This document shows, piece by piece, positions 1 through 12,339 of a stretch of DNA of 64,000 bases. The notes beneath the pieces were generated by a model. That model made no database searches. It was not told the DNA's origin and saw nothing but the letters and a program-made list of their open reading frames with translations. The position numbers and the translations under genes are program-made. Origin of the DNA: Escallonia rubra (taxonomy: Eukaryota > Streptophyta > Magnoliopsida > Escalloniales > Escalloniaceae); assembly GCA_033065855.1 (NCBI GenBank), contig JAVXUO010000171.1, positions 544,981-608,980 on the forward strand, written 5' to 3'. Position 1 is the first letter of the stretch. Every line of letters starts with the position of its first letter.

Positions 1-141
1 CATTTTTTTTTACCTTCGTTAAGTTTATGCCACTAACCTGACCTAGCAATGAGTGATCGTCACCGGATGGTTGTAGTCCATGGCTGGTCGCCGTCCAAAT
101 CTTCCCGTCTAACGAATGTAATTTTTAACGCATGTGATCAG
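1..141 (+). other. 3' part of the glucanase intron preceding exon 142-549
   Basis: The conserved family 9 sequence begins abruptly at the codons for [12 protein letters not shown] right after an AG at 140-141. The sequence before it translates but shows no family 9 similarity, which fits an intron whose donor is outside the window. An intron just before this motif is common in plant members of the family (established knowledge). Confidence 0.7.
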
Positions 142-3100
142 GTGGACTTGACCGGAGGTTACTACGACGCCGGAGACAACATAAAGTTCGGCTTTCCGAT
201 GGCATTCACGACGACGCTGCTAGCCTGGAGTGTGATAGACTTTGGCCGGAACATGGGGCCGGAGCTGGGAAACGCCTTAAAGGCGGTCAGGTGGGGGACG
301 GACTACCTTCTGAAGGCGACGGCGGTGCCGGATACGGTGTACGTTCAGGTGGGCGACGCGTTTTCCGACCACAACTGCTGGGAGAGGCCGGAGGACATGG
401 ACACGCTGAGGACGGCGTACAGGGTGGACAAGGACCACCCCGGGTCCGACGTGGCCGGCGAGACCGCCGCCGCCCTGGCCGCCGGTTCCATCGTGTTCCG
501 GTCACGTGACCCGGCCTACTCCCGCCTCCTCGTTGATCGTGCCGTTAGAGTACGTTGCCCTCACACACTACTGTTCAGTTACCTACTTTCTTCTTTTATG
601 CATGTAGGTAGGCATGCATACTGTGTAATGTGGAGTGTATACACGCCTTACACATTTTCCAACGAATTATAGATGTCTCTCATTGGCATAAACTTTTCTT
701 TTGGTGGGTTAACTTTATTTTGGCTCGTAGTCTTGCTTAAGAAAGAGAGAGCCGCTTTGGTGGATAAAGATTCTTGGTTCTACGGTATTTTTGCTATAAC
801 CTCTAGAAATAGAAGATTGTCACCAATTTCTATCGTTAAAATAAATTTATTTGTATATATTTACTACAGCATAATGTATAATATATGATCCTGGTCCCAT
901 TAAATGCTAAAAGTTTCAAAAGAGTATCAAACACGTTATTTTCAGCGATTTAGACTCGAGCTTTTCTTATTGACATGTGTTTCGGAATATGCAGAAATCA
1001 TTTGCCGTTATCATTATACGTATTTGAACAAACTACTTAGATAACTGATTCATACATTTCCACGACTTAGATTTGCTTCATCATGAAAGGGAATTAAAGT
1101 AAAAAAAACATAGTAGGATTAGTATATAATATGTAAGTCTCCGTACAAATGTTGGCTGGCCTCGGTTACCGTGGACTCATGGCATGTCAGGTGACAATGG
1201 TCCATAATGGTTGTGTTGTAGCCTTTTCACGCTCTCCGAAAAATTGACCGTTGCGTGAAAAAGCTGTTCCTTTCATTTTTGTTTAACTGTCTCGGGGTGT
1301 GCAGGTTTTCGAGTTTGCTAACAAGTACCGGGGCGCGTACAGCACCGGCCTGCGCTCAGCCGTTTGCCCCTTTTACTGTGCCGTGAATGGTTACCAGGTA
1401 TAGTTAGACTGCTGCGTGATGTTGTTTTGGCGACACTTTCAAGATATTTAGCGATAAATTTGACAGTCAACTGAGCGTTTGTAGTTTAATATTCTAGGAT
1501 GAATTGCTATGGGCAGCGGCATGGCTGCACAAGGCGTCGAGGAGGCGCGAATACCGAGAGTACATAGTGACGAACGAGGTGGTTTTGAGGGCTGGAGACA
1601 CCATTAATGAGTTCGGTTGGGATAACAAACACGCCGGAATAAATGTACTCATATCCAAGGTTAGTGAAATCCCCGGTTATCCCGGTATTTATTGGAACCC
1701 GAATTAAGGAAACATAGCCCATTAATATGACTCTTTCAACTTGTGTCTCTAGTTATCAAATCCTTGTCTCGTCTTGTTGATTTTTTATTCTTATTGTCTC
1801 TTGCTTTTCCATTTGGAGCATCTTCGTCTTCACATGGTTTAGGAGGTCTGTAAATTAGAGTTTATTTAAATGCAAAATGTTGGTAAGTTTCATTTTTGGG
1901 ATCTTAACCGTTCAACTCGCAAAGGAAAATCCTCCATTTATTTAGTATCTAAAAGGAGATGACAACAACTGCTCTATTTTTGCGGAAAGTCCCTATCTGT
2001 TGCTAATAAATTGCGAGAAAGATACAAAAACAGTTTGCCATGAAACGAATGCTAGTTAGTTAGGGCCTGAATGAGAGAAATATCAGGTGGGCTAACTAGG
2101 AATGGCCTCTGTTTTACTGAAAGAAGTAGTCTGGATCAACATGTAAAGGGTCTATGAGTTGATTATGGCAAATTATGTAGTTTTGGTGGTGGGTTTCGTG
2201 TGGGCACCTCAGTATGTTGACAAATGACAATCTAAGATATTAGGTACCTCCTTTACAGAAAGAAGTGTTCTGAGCTTGTAGGGTAATTGTCCTTCGCAGC
2301 AGAAAAAGAATCAGTGTGATCCAAAAATCAAGTTTTGGTGGACTTGTGAGTGATCGACTCCAAGGATTTAGATCTGGGTTCTATGGGTCCCGGGGTCAGT
2401 GAGTTTTCTGTAGCATGCATGTGCCAAAAGGTTAGGGGATGACAGTCCCTTCCATACTCAGCTATTAGCATAGGGGGATCAGTCTGTTCATTTACTTTTT
2501 CCGAGAAGGCTTCCTGATTGGGAGCTTCAGATTTAGGGTAAAATGGTGATATTGCATTTCACATGCTCTCGTGTATGTTTGATTCGCTGTTACTTTGTAC
2601 ATGCTAATAGTATCATCGATTCATACTGAGCTAATGCCAGCCACGTAGGTATCGAAAATGATACGGAGATTTCAAGATTGGCTTAACTCATTAGGTCTCG
2701 TCTCAAATCAATAATTTCATTAGAAGCGTGCTCCTTTGTTTCTGGAAATGGTTAACGTCAAAATTTGAGCGATTAGTCCAAGTTGGCCAATAACTCACTA
2801 ATCTTCCGCTTCCTTATACAATTTGAAAGTGAAGTTTGCCAACTACCAAGACGAAACATTGATTAACTAAGATCTGCGTGACACGCAGGAAGTCCTGATG
2901 GGCAAAGCAGACGATTTAAGATCTTTCCAGAACAATGCGGATGATTTCATCTGCTCCTTGTTGCCTGGCATCTCTCATCCTCAAGTCCAGTATTCTCCAG
3001 GTAAGTTACTGTCCATTCATTTAATTTTCTCTTTGCTTCATTCACTAGGAAAACTGCAACGTAATAATGTGTGTAGTCTTCACATTTCTGACTATTAATA

Positions 3101-4270
3101 AAGCACTTACATAAGAGCCATGAGTCATTAGAGATTAGTAGATTTTCTTTCCTGTCACATTGCCTAAAAAGAATCATGGCGCTACTTTAATACTAGTGAT
3201 GGTTTATTAGCGACTAGACTGTCTCTAATTGATACAAAAGCAGAAAAGTTGGCGCAAAAGTGATACCTATGGAACTGAGATCCTAGCATATATATAGTTT
3301 GAATTAATAAACCTTGCATTCTTGTCCTTTTACCTGTTTGGATTGGAAAAGGTGGGCTGATCTTCAAGGCTGGAGGAAGTAACATGCAGCATGTAACGTC
3401 CCTGTCGTTCCTACTTCTGGCGTACTCTAACTATCTCAGCCACGCCAATCACGCTGTGCCATGTGGTGGGAAATCTGCCTCCCCTGCCCTCCTCAAACGT
3501 CTTGCCCAGCGCCAGGTAAACCTCTAACATAACCTAATGCGACACCGTATAACAACTGTGCTCAGAACACTTTTCTTTCCCTTTTCCATTTTGGCATTTA
3601 CTACCCTAATATACAGTAGTCCGGTTAGGAAGCATTAAATTATTTTTTATTTTTCTGCTTACTATGTTGGAAGCAACATGTGACACTCAGAATCCCCTTA
3701 TATTTGTTCCGAAACTTGGTTCCAACAGTGAAGGTCACTTTGGTGTAAGAGCAAAGTTGTTCAATTGTTCATTGAAAGTTTCAGGGTAACATCGGGCTGA
3801 CGCTCGCTGTATACAACAATCGTCCCCAGACACCTAATCTTATCGATGGAATCTTTGTGCACTAGGATCGCGTTTTTGTTATGTTAATGCAAATGGTACA
3901 ACTTTGTTGCAATTTCAAGACGATAAATAAATTTGGAATGCCGCAGGTGGACTACATTCTTGGGGATAACCCAATGAGAATGTCATACATGGTGGGCTAT
4001 GGTGCGCGTTACCCACAAAGGATACACCACCGGGCCAGCTCGCTACCGTCGGTGGGGACCCATCCGTCCCGCATCGGCTGCAAAGCAGGGTCTCGTTACT
4101 ACCTAAGCCCGGACCCAAACCCAAATCTGCTGGTTGGAGCCGTCGTGGGCGGGCCCAATAGCTCCGATGCTTTCCCGGACTCGAGGCCATTCTTTCAGGA
4201 GTCCGAGCCCACAACCTACATCAATGCACCCCTGGTGGGCCTGCTGGCATTCTTTTCAGCCCACCCTTGA
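142..4270 (+). CDS. Endo-beta-1,4-glucanase, glycoside hydrolase family 9 (first exon outside the window)
   Basis: Six exons with GT/AG borders and agreeing phases: 142-549, 1305-1397, 1498-1659, 2889-3000, 3352-3515, 3947-4270 (TGA end), giving 420 residues. Family 9 enzymes cut internal beta-1,4-glucan links and the plant class B forms are secreted to the cell wall. Seen in order: GGYYDAGDN with the paired Asp of the catalytic base near the start, [17 protein letters not shown], the His signature (SYMVGYG...YPQRIHHR) and the terminal [13 protein letters not shown] with the proton-donor Glu. The usual length is about 490, so a first exon with signal peptide and about 65 residues lies to the left; an ATG at 49 is only in-frame intron sequence. 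No cellulose-binding tail follows, so a class B enzyme is likely. All visible exons are open. The introns (550-1304, 1398-1497, 1660-2888, 3001-3351, 3516-3946) hold nothing I recognise. Confidence 0.95.
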
Positions 4271-5711
4271 TTTCGTTGCAGTAGCGCTGTGAAAGTTGCA
4301 GCCTGTAAAGAGCGAATGTAGTGGTGGGCAAAGGTCACCCTACCAAGTTATTGCTATTATTATTGTTGTCAAGAGATTGTAAGTGTGTCTGTTCAAAAAG
4401 TAGAGCAGTGTGTCTAGTCAAGTGGCTAGAGATATGTATGTGCAAGAGAAACACCTGTGGTCAAAGAAGAATCGGCTAGTGTGCGGGAGACTTAAATCGA
4501 AATTTTAGAAGCCGAAATGAGGCCTCTTTGTGTTTGAAATGTTCAAACATTCTAGAGAAATTCGACGTGGAGGAGTACCCTTGATAAAGCATAAACCAGC
4601 TCGACGTTACCCTCTATTGTCTAAACCAATTGGATCCTCTAAACCAATTGGCCTGATGATACCCTCTAACAACATTCGTCTCGGTAACTCTGAGTAATTC
4701 AATTGGATGCTCTACATTTGCAAACGGACAAGTGCAGACCATATATGTTTTGGACTGATTGAGGACACTCAAAACACACATTAGCGTGCTGTTATCATCA
4801 AAACAAGATGAAATCTTAAATTATGCAATCAAATTGCTAATTCTTTTTTTTTTTTATGATGACAAATATTAATTTTGTACAAGATTGAATATATCAAATA
4901 ATAATCAAATAAGTACAACAATCTCATATTAATCATCAAATCTTTAGAGTTATACACTCAAGATATGTCAATTAAGCAAAGAGCTAGCTCCCCCAACTAA
5001 AAGAAGATGCTCTTCCTTAAATATGCTACTTGCAACACACATACCTATAGGATATATGCAATCGAGATAACTTTTTCGTTTTCATGGTCGTTTAGTCACA
5101 TATGTTCTTTACACGTTTCAGTTCAAATTTTACGTTTGTGGCCCCCACAGCAGGGACTCTAGAACCATTTCTCAATAAGAAGCTCTTTTATGGTTCGTGA
5201 AGTGTTGATGTGTTGCTGAATTAGTCATAGAAATAATTTTCTGCTAGTCCTTACCTTCTATTCTATTAAAGGCCCCCAAGCCTTGCCCGATAATGTTGCA
5301 TCATTAGCCAATGCATCATTAGCCAATTTCGCGCTTTTGGTCATCTTTGTCAGATTTTGGACCTTTATAATAAGAATCCTATTTAGCACATCAAATAAGT
5401 CGCTATCATGAACTTGGTCTTTTAGCACCACAATTGCAGAGCTCTCCACTAGAACGGAGCCAAGAATTTTTTTTCATGGGGTACCGAATGGTGATATTAC
5501 TTTGACTCCCTTATGCTTTTTTAACTCTTTTTGTTGCTAAAGATGCATTTTAGTACCAATTGTAATCATTTCATTGAAAAATAACGAGGTGTAATAGTTC
5601 CATAAAGGCGAAAATAACTTATTCATTTATTGGTGGACCAATGCATAAATACATATTTAAAACCAACAGTTCAACACAAAACCCATGGTACAAAACAATA
5701 CTGACAGATTT
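4271..5711. other. Gene-free 3' flank of the glucanase
   Basis: Contains the 3' untranslated region of the glucanase, then AT-rich sequence. No canonical AATAAA is obvious right after the stop. No further gene, tRNA or clear repeat boundary seen. Confidence 0.6.
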
Positions 5712-7487
5712 TAGGAACATCCCAAAAATCCAGAGCTCTATCGCCCCAAACTTCAGGAGCGTTAACCTGCCACAATGTATCGAACCTATCAAATTCTGTT
5801 TACTGACACATACTTCAGAGTATCTAACTAGACATCACCTCAAATTCTTTAAATATATAAGATTACAAAACTGCTTAACTTAAACTATTAAAGTTAGGCT
5901 CTTTACAAACTCAAGATCCTTAGAACAAGTTAACAGTACCGACCCACGCAGGGGTCTTACTATACAGTAGTGGTGGGCTCATCGGAATGTCACAAAAACT
6001 CTAAACCAATTCCCAAGCATTCTACAGCTGATCATTACCTGCAGAAGGGAATCAAGTGAATGGTGAGTTTTTGAGAGCTCAGTAAGGTCATTCAAGGACA
6101 ACCAAAAGAATTATAAAACGATTCAGGAGTCTAACGATGATAGTTTTCCAAACATTTTAAACAATCATAAGCAGTTTGACAACTTTCCAAAACGATCATA
6201 AATAGATACCAAAACAATCATTAACAATGACAACATGTTCTAAAACGATCATTTGAAGATCATTTTCAAAGACATCATTTTCAAAATGAAATGACGATTT
6301 TTCAAAGAGTTTCAAAATGAACACATATACTTCAAAGGGCAAAACACCCCACATTTAAATCACCAAAACAGCCTTCTTGTAATTAGAATCACTAAAATAT
6401 CCTTATCGTACGTGAATTTATCCAAAAGTACCTTTTATAGGTAAAATCACCAAAATATCCCATTTGGGTGGCAAATTCTCAAAATACCCCATGGGGATTC
6501 CCGGCACCGGAAAAATCTTAAAAACACATCAAAATACTATTTTAAGCATCCTTAAGTCATTTTTGGGCTAAAAGTATTTTAGAAAATTTTAACCCGAAAA
6601 TTTCGAACTGGTGTCCAGACTGAGCGCTTAGAAGTCGGTTATACTAAAAATACCTATTGATCTCAGAATAGTACAAAACCTTAGATGCTGAAACATACTA
6701 GTAAAATAAGGTTTTCCTAAAAATTTTAAATTAAAATAGCTTGGTTTGCTATGTCAAATAATTCAGAATTTCTTTTAATCGATACCCTAATTTAGCATCC
6801 TTCATGGATACTAAAAATTTCCAAAAGATTCTAGAGCGTACGTCTCGTAAAAATAATAGGGGTTACTGCTTTAGAGTTTGTCAAATTTTGATCCTAACTA
6901 TTTATAAAAATTCGTACAAAAACTGCCTAAATAATTTCCGATTTTTAGTGACAAAACAGTTAATATTCAAATTAAAACACCTACTACTTCACCTTCAAAA
7001 CACACAGTTATCTTCTCCCTCTAACTGCCAAGACACAAACTCTCAATTCTCACACGCGCACACACTGCTACACATATACATCCATACGTACACCTAAAAC
7101 ACACACATGAACAATCTTATACTCAAATTACTCACATATATATACCAACCGAACACACACACAACAATATACCGATACACACACCACACACTTTCACCAC
7201 CTGCACACCCCCACCACCCCTCTCTTGTACCCCTACACACACATTATCATTACATACACAAATTATACATAGAAATCCTCACCAAACACTCAAACCCGAG
7301 GTTCAAACACACAGAAACACACATTGAAGACCTACCGGCTACCCCTTCCCCGACCACTAAACACACACCCTTACACACTAACCTCCCGTACCACACTTGT
7401 GTACACACACACACACACACACACACTTCCAATTGCTCCGTAATCCTACTGCCCCGTAGCCAAACAAACTGAGAACACACGCAATTT

Positions 7488-7531
<44 letters not shown>

Positions 7532-8079
7532 ACGATTTTCACACATAAATACACACTAAAAGGTGAGATTTACCTTTCGGAATTCCTCCCCTAGATTTCT
7601 CCAATTTCCCTTTCTCTCTTCCTGATTTTCCCTCCTACCGAGCTCCTATATTTTCTTTCTTTTTCTTCTCAGTTTCTTGTTCAGTTTCTCTGTTACTGTT
7701 TCCCTGTCTTTTTTCTTCTTCTTTCCGAATTTCTTTCCTTTTTGTTTTATTTCCTTTAATTTCTAAAGTTTCTAAATCTCATATTCTATAATAAACTTTG
7801 ATTAGTCACCAAACAAAATAGCAAGAGGTGGCCTCATGTTATGGCCCATTCTTTAAAATTTGACATATAATGGCTAACTTTCAAAATTACAAAATGGCCC
7901 CCAAAGTTTTCTAAAATTACAAAATGACCCCAAAAGATTTCAAAATTATATTTTTGGCCCAAAATCATTTTAACATTTCATTCTCTACTAATCTCCAAGC
8001 ATTGCTCAAAATTATTACCCGTTTATTTTTTGGGTCACTGATAATTATTTTAAACCGCTCGAAAAGTGCGGGATATTAC
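5712..8079 (-). repeat. 3' LTR of the Ty3/gypsy element
   Basis: Aligns with 16347-18452 plus 23031-23738: for example the stretches around 5890-5990 and 16510-16610 (GTTAACAGTACCGACCCACG), and 7960-8060 and 23630-23720. The right end reads GGGATATTACA, the minus-strand start TGTAATATCCC. The left edge is worn and placed at 5712 to within a few bases. Confidence 0.85.
7020..7545. repeat. CA-rich tract with (CA)n microsatellites inside the left LTR
   Basis: Long CA-dominated stretch with pure (CA)n runs near 7403-7426 and 7490-7526. The matching part of the right LTR (about 23290-23350) is far shorter, so the tract grew in this copy or shrank in the other. Open frames on both strands here are repeat artefacts. 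Confidence 0.85.
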
Positions 8080-8099
8080 ATTCTCCCCCCCTCCCACCT
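8080..8099 (-). other. Polypurine tract of the Ty3/gypsy element
   Basis: On the minus strand a purine run (AAGGTGGGAGGGGGGGAGAA) directly precedes the TG start of the 3' LTR, the expected primer for plus-strand synthesis. Confidence 0.75.
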
Positions 8100-10061
8100 T
8101 ATAAAAATTTCGTCCTCAAAATTTGATCTCGGATCCTATCACCTATAACATTTAGGCACTACGCTTTCGCTGCATAACTTTGATAACTGTCACATGATAG
8201 CTAAGCTACATCTAACCTTCGCACCAAAATTCATGTTTCACGAATACTCGAACGCTACTATTTAAATTTTAAATCGTAATGCTAAAGTCAAGCTGATTAG
8301 GTTATCAGTTGCGCTATAATCATTTCAGTACTTTGCGATCAATGACTTAGCTAATACAAAACCCACTGAAGTGAATTTTCACCATTATAAATTCAATGCG
8401 TCTAAATCAAATTAAATCAATCTCTAATCCAATCTGCCTCCTTTGTGTTATACATGTAATATAACATATTATTCTCTGGTACAATCCACTTAATAATACC
8501 GAGCTTAACTTCAAGCTCAAGGTGCACTAAAATACTAAGATATGGTCACACATAACTTGCACTCTACCAAAGCTAATTAACATGGAGATGATAACCAATT
8601 CATATAAGCACTTACACCTCATAAGGTGGAAAACTGTAACCACTATGATTTCGTTGTGCACTTTGATGTCTTAAATCAAACGAGCCCAAACTGTTACCGA
8701 ATTCATCACCGAGAGATGTGTTATCTTAACATAGCATAAAATATGATTCTGTACTCGCATGTATTGCACTTTCACTAGAGTTTAAGGCTCTAAGTTATCA
8801 CATCACTTATAATTCACAATCACGTGATTTACCAAAGATTTATAGTCTTATCCTTCGATCATATATTTCGGTTAAACTTTTAAAATCTTTCAATTCCAAA
8901 GGCAATTAACATGGGGTCTACTGTTGCATGCTCAACCAAAATCTCAATCTTATACCGAATCATGAAATAGATTGTCAAAATCTAATCCATGTTCTCGAAA
9001 TCTACTCTCACTCACCGATCATCTAAGGCTTAGGAGTCTACATAATCTCATATTAGGGCAGGTGAAACTATGCAAATCCTAAATCAAGTAAAGATACACG
9101 TACATAACATGTTGTCAATTTCCAAATCATTTGAGAGTAGAACAAAACAAAACTCCGATATTCAGATTAGCTACAAGCAGCAATTTTAACATGTTACCAT
9201 TTAGGAACACATTAAACAAACACCAATCACCAAGAAACAATGATGGTTATACAACAAAGCATCTGACGTTAATCCCAACAAACAATGATCTCAATCAAAC
9301 ATTTAGGGACCAAATGATGACAATTAACGCAACCAGGCGATCAAAACGACAAATTTTTTAACAAAATCATACATATTGGCTCTCAAGATTCACAGTACCA
9401 TTTTAAAAACATAGCAGAAAAATGACGAGTACCGCAACAATGGTATAGGTATGACGAAGCAAAGTCAACCCAATGACTCGAAACAATTACGATAAATAAG
9501 GGTTATTGGTCCTTAACAGGATTGGTAGCTTCCTCACGGCCAGTGGGTCAGTTACTATCCCATTAAGTCCAAATAGATTCGAAAGAATCAGATAAATATC
9601 CCAAAAAGGAATAAGATGACTCAGTATGAATGACATCTTCTCCGACGTCTCAGAGTAAGTTGGCATTCAATTAAGTCGCAATTGAATTCAACATACAAAA
9701 GAATGAAAGAGATGGCAAGGTAGGATCCCACACTTCTTATCGTACTCTCAAACTAATTTTCAGACTTAACATCAGTCAATCCCCAAAAGCACCATTCTCA
9801 TTCATAAATCAAATTACTAACTTAACTACTACTCATACCTTACGAACTTTGAAACACTACTAGAGTTTTTTTATTATAATCCACGGACGCATGATTAGAG
9901 TATCACTACCCCATACCTAATATGATATCGAAACCCTGAACAAGAAATGGGATGAGATCCATTGGAAGATCTATATCCCCTACATGGATAGTACCATCAC
10001 AGAGAACCGTAACAACAATCAAAGATTCTCCCAACGGAGTGCCTATCACAAGATCCGTTTT
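8100..10061 (-). other. Degraded internal region of the Ty3/gypsy element
   Basis: Sequence between the 3' LTR and CACTA A. The right end (about 9900-10061, minus strand) reads as the protease region (LVIGTPLG, FDIILG). The rest gives no recognisable reverse transcriptase, RNase H or integrase. No host gene seen. Confidence 0.6.
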
Positions 10062-10389
10062 CACTACAAGAAAAGGTGGATTTAGCGACGGACTTTTAGC
10101 GACGGAAGCTATTCCGTCACTAATAGGACTTTCAGCGGGTAAAAATCCACCGTTAAAAAGTGTTATCGACGGATACGTCCGTCTGTAAAGGATTTTCCAA
10201 CGGACTTTTACTGACGGATAAAACCGTCGCTAAATATCTTAGAGAATTTAATAATTTTTTGATGATTTTTTGAAAACATTTAAGCGACGGAATATTACTG
10301 TCTCTAAAAAGTCTGTCGGTAAAAATGGTCTAAAAAGTCCGTCGGTAAAAATGGACTTTTATCGACGGAGTCGTCCTGTCGCTAAAAGT

Positions 10390-10645
10390 CCCGCTTAAAT
10401 ATCAGATCTCATCTCTTTCCTTTCTTTCTACCGTTTCTCTCTCTTAAGTATAATCTCTTACCACTGGCGTTCTTACTCCGGCGACCTCTTTACGGCAACC
10501 CACCTCCGGCACCCCTCCGACGACACCCCCCGCTTCCCCCTGACGCCGCGCCACCTCCGGTGGCGTAGTCTGCAGCAGCTCCGACCAGATCTAGCGTAGG
10601 CTGCCTACTGGAATTGAGCTCCGTCCAACTCCGGCCAACTCCGGT
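10390..10645 (+). other. Probable 5' leader exon of CACTA A
   Basis: Pyrimidine-rich then GC-rich stretch (about 10390-10640) followed by a possible donor (CCG|GTAGGT at 10649). The GC-rich core (GACGCCGCGCCACCTC, about 10540) recurs on the minus strand at about 22590 in CACTA B, at the same place relative to the terminal repeats, so it is a shared element leader. Confidence 0.5.
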
Positions 10646-10649
10646 AGGT

Positions 10650-12100
10650 CTTGAACTGGTTTCTGATCTCATGCCATCGGAACTGGGTTATCATCTAGTC
10701 CTTTGTTGATTGCACTTTCAGCTTCTCGAATCTGGCTCTGGGTTTCTTCTATGCATTTTACAGTGTGATGTGTATATATATATGCTGGACTTGCGTATGC
10801 AAACTATATCTGAGCCTTTAACATGACACTGTTTTTGTTGATGTACTGTTCCAATTGCTAATCAATCTGTTTACCACAAATTGGGTGAAAAGCTTAACTG
10901 TTCTACTCTTCCCTTAAGTGCAGAAATAAAAGAATTCGGCCAATTGATATACATTTGCTAGTACACTCTAAAACTACACTATTCATCTGAGTGAGGATGT
11001 AGTGGGTGGGTAGATTCTTGGAGTGGTTTTATCATTTTCGGGGATATGTGCTTCAGAATTATGCATATCTATAACAAATGAGACATTATGCTTAGTAGTT
11101 TAGTGGAGATGCTGATGATCGGGTGGATGGGTAAAATAAGAGTAGCCAACAAAAAATCAACACACAAGTGAGATGGTAGAAGTAGCACCAATATAAGTTG
11201 ACTGCTTATAGGCAACAAGAGAAGACATATTGACGCTTCTTCTGTTGACATCATCAAACTGGGAATAAAGGTTTATTCTAAGACTTTAACAGGGTAGCAA
11301 TATCAATTATTCTGCTGGATCATGCAATGGCTTATGGGATCTTTAACAATGTTCTCCTTGCTACTTATGTTGCAGGGTTACCTTATTGAATTGATAGTAT
11401 AGGGCTATCTTCATTATTTTAAGCTCTATTCAAGGACACGGTGTAGTCCGGGCTTGTACTATGATGGGATAATTGACTATATTTGAGACCACATTAGACT
11501 GTTTGCTCGGTTGAATAGTTCGATTGGGGTAGGTTTCAAGGTGAGGTAGGTACCTTTCGACTTTAATTCATGCATTCAAAAGCACTATCACTCACATCGA
11601 AATTCACCGACTCCAAGCAAGGACCCCCGGGGCACTGCTCCATAATAACTACTGTCACTGGATTCCCTGAGCATGCGGCCTTTTCAGTGCATTTCACTTG
11701 GAATCAACCAAAGATACGTAATTATTGTAGTAAATAAGGCTTCAAAACTGCGGAACTTGCAATTATAATTGCATGTAATCGCGTAAATAAAAGTTATCTG
11801 ATGAGTGTGCACCTGCTAACAAGCTCTACATCCTTTGTGACTCACATAGGGAAGGGGCTCCGGCAGTTATTAAGGAAGCAAATGGTGCTTGCTCTATAAA
11901 GTTGCCATACCCCCAAGCCCCACCTACATTTTCCTTGTAATAACTAAATAAGCTATAGAAAGGGAAAGGGTAGAATTATTCCTATGCATTCTCTTAGATT
12001 ACATTTCCCATGTTGCAGTAATGCAATAGCTATCTGAGATATCTGTGATTTAATTCTAATTGTTCGACTTATCTTCTTTATATAATTTTGTTAACTGAAT
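10650..12100. other. CACTA A interior, no coding seen
   Basis: AT-rich, intron-like sequence between leader and TNPA-like exons. No domain recognised on either strand. Confidence 0.5.
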
Positions 12101-12300
12101 AATACGTCGGTAAAAACCTTTTGCCGGCTGATTTTTAACGACGAGGTTCTCGTCGTTAAATATTTTTAGGGAATTTGTAAATTTTGAGGGGTTTTTTAAT
12201 ATTTTTTAAGCGACAGAATAATATCGTTGCTAAAAAACATCCGTCTAATAAAATGTCTTTGATCGACGGTCTTTTAGCGACGGGTCCCACCTCATCATTG
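12100..12300. repeat. Internal copy of the CACTA subterminal array
   Basis: GACGAGGTTCTCGTCGTTAA, AAGCGACAGAATAATATCG and TTTTAGCGACGG repeat the terminal block of 10200-10390 (same order, including the AT-rich spacer after GTCGCTAAAT) about 2 kb inside the element. Terminal arrays are normally confined to the ends. Confidence 0.7.
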
Positions 12301-12339
12301 CCCACTGACGACGAGGCACAAAGTGCTCGCGTACAGCTG

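Noticed and set aside
49-141. ATG at 49 as the start of the glucanase
   Set aside because: The residues before [12 protein letters not shown] have no family 9 character and an AG acceptor sits at 140-141; the signal peptide and N-terminal part are missing, so the true start is upstream of the window.
287-509. Overlapping frames on both strands within the first glucanase exon
   Set aside because: Shadows of the GC-rich exon in other frames; no domain.
7107-7546. Open frames of 121 and 98 codons on opposite strands
   Set aside because: Both are translations of the CA microsatellite within the LTR.
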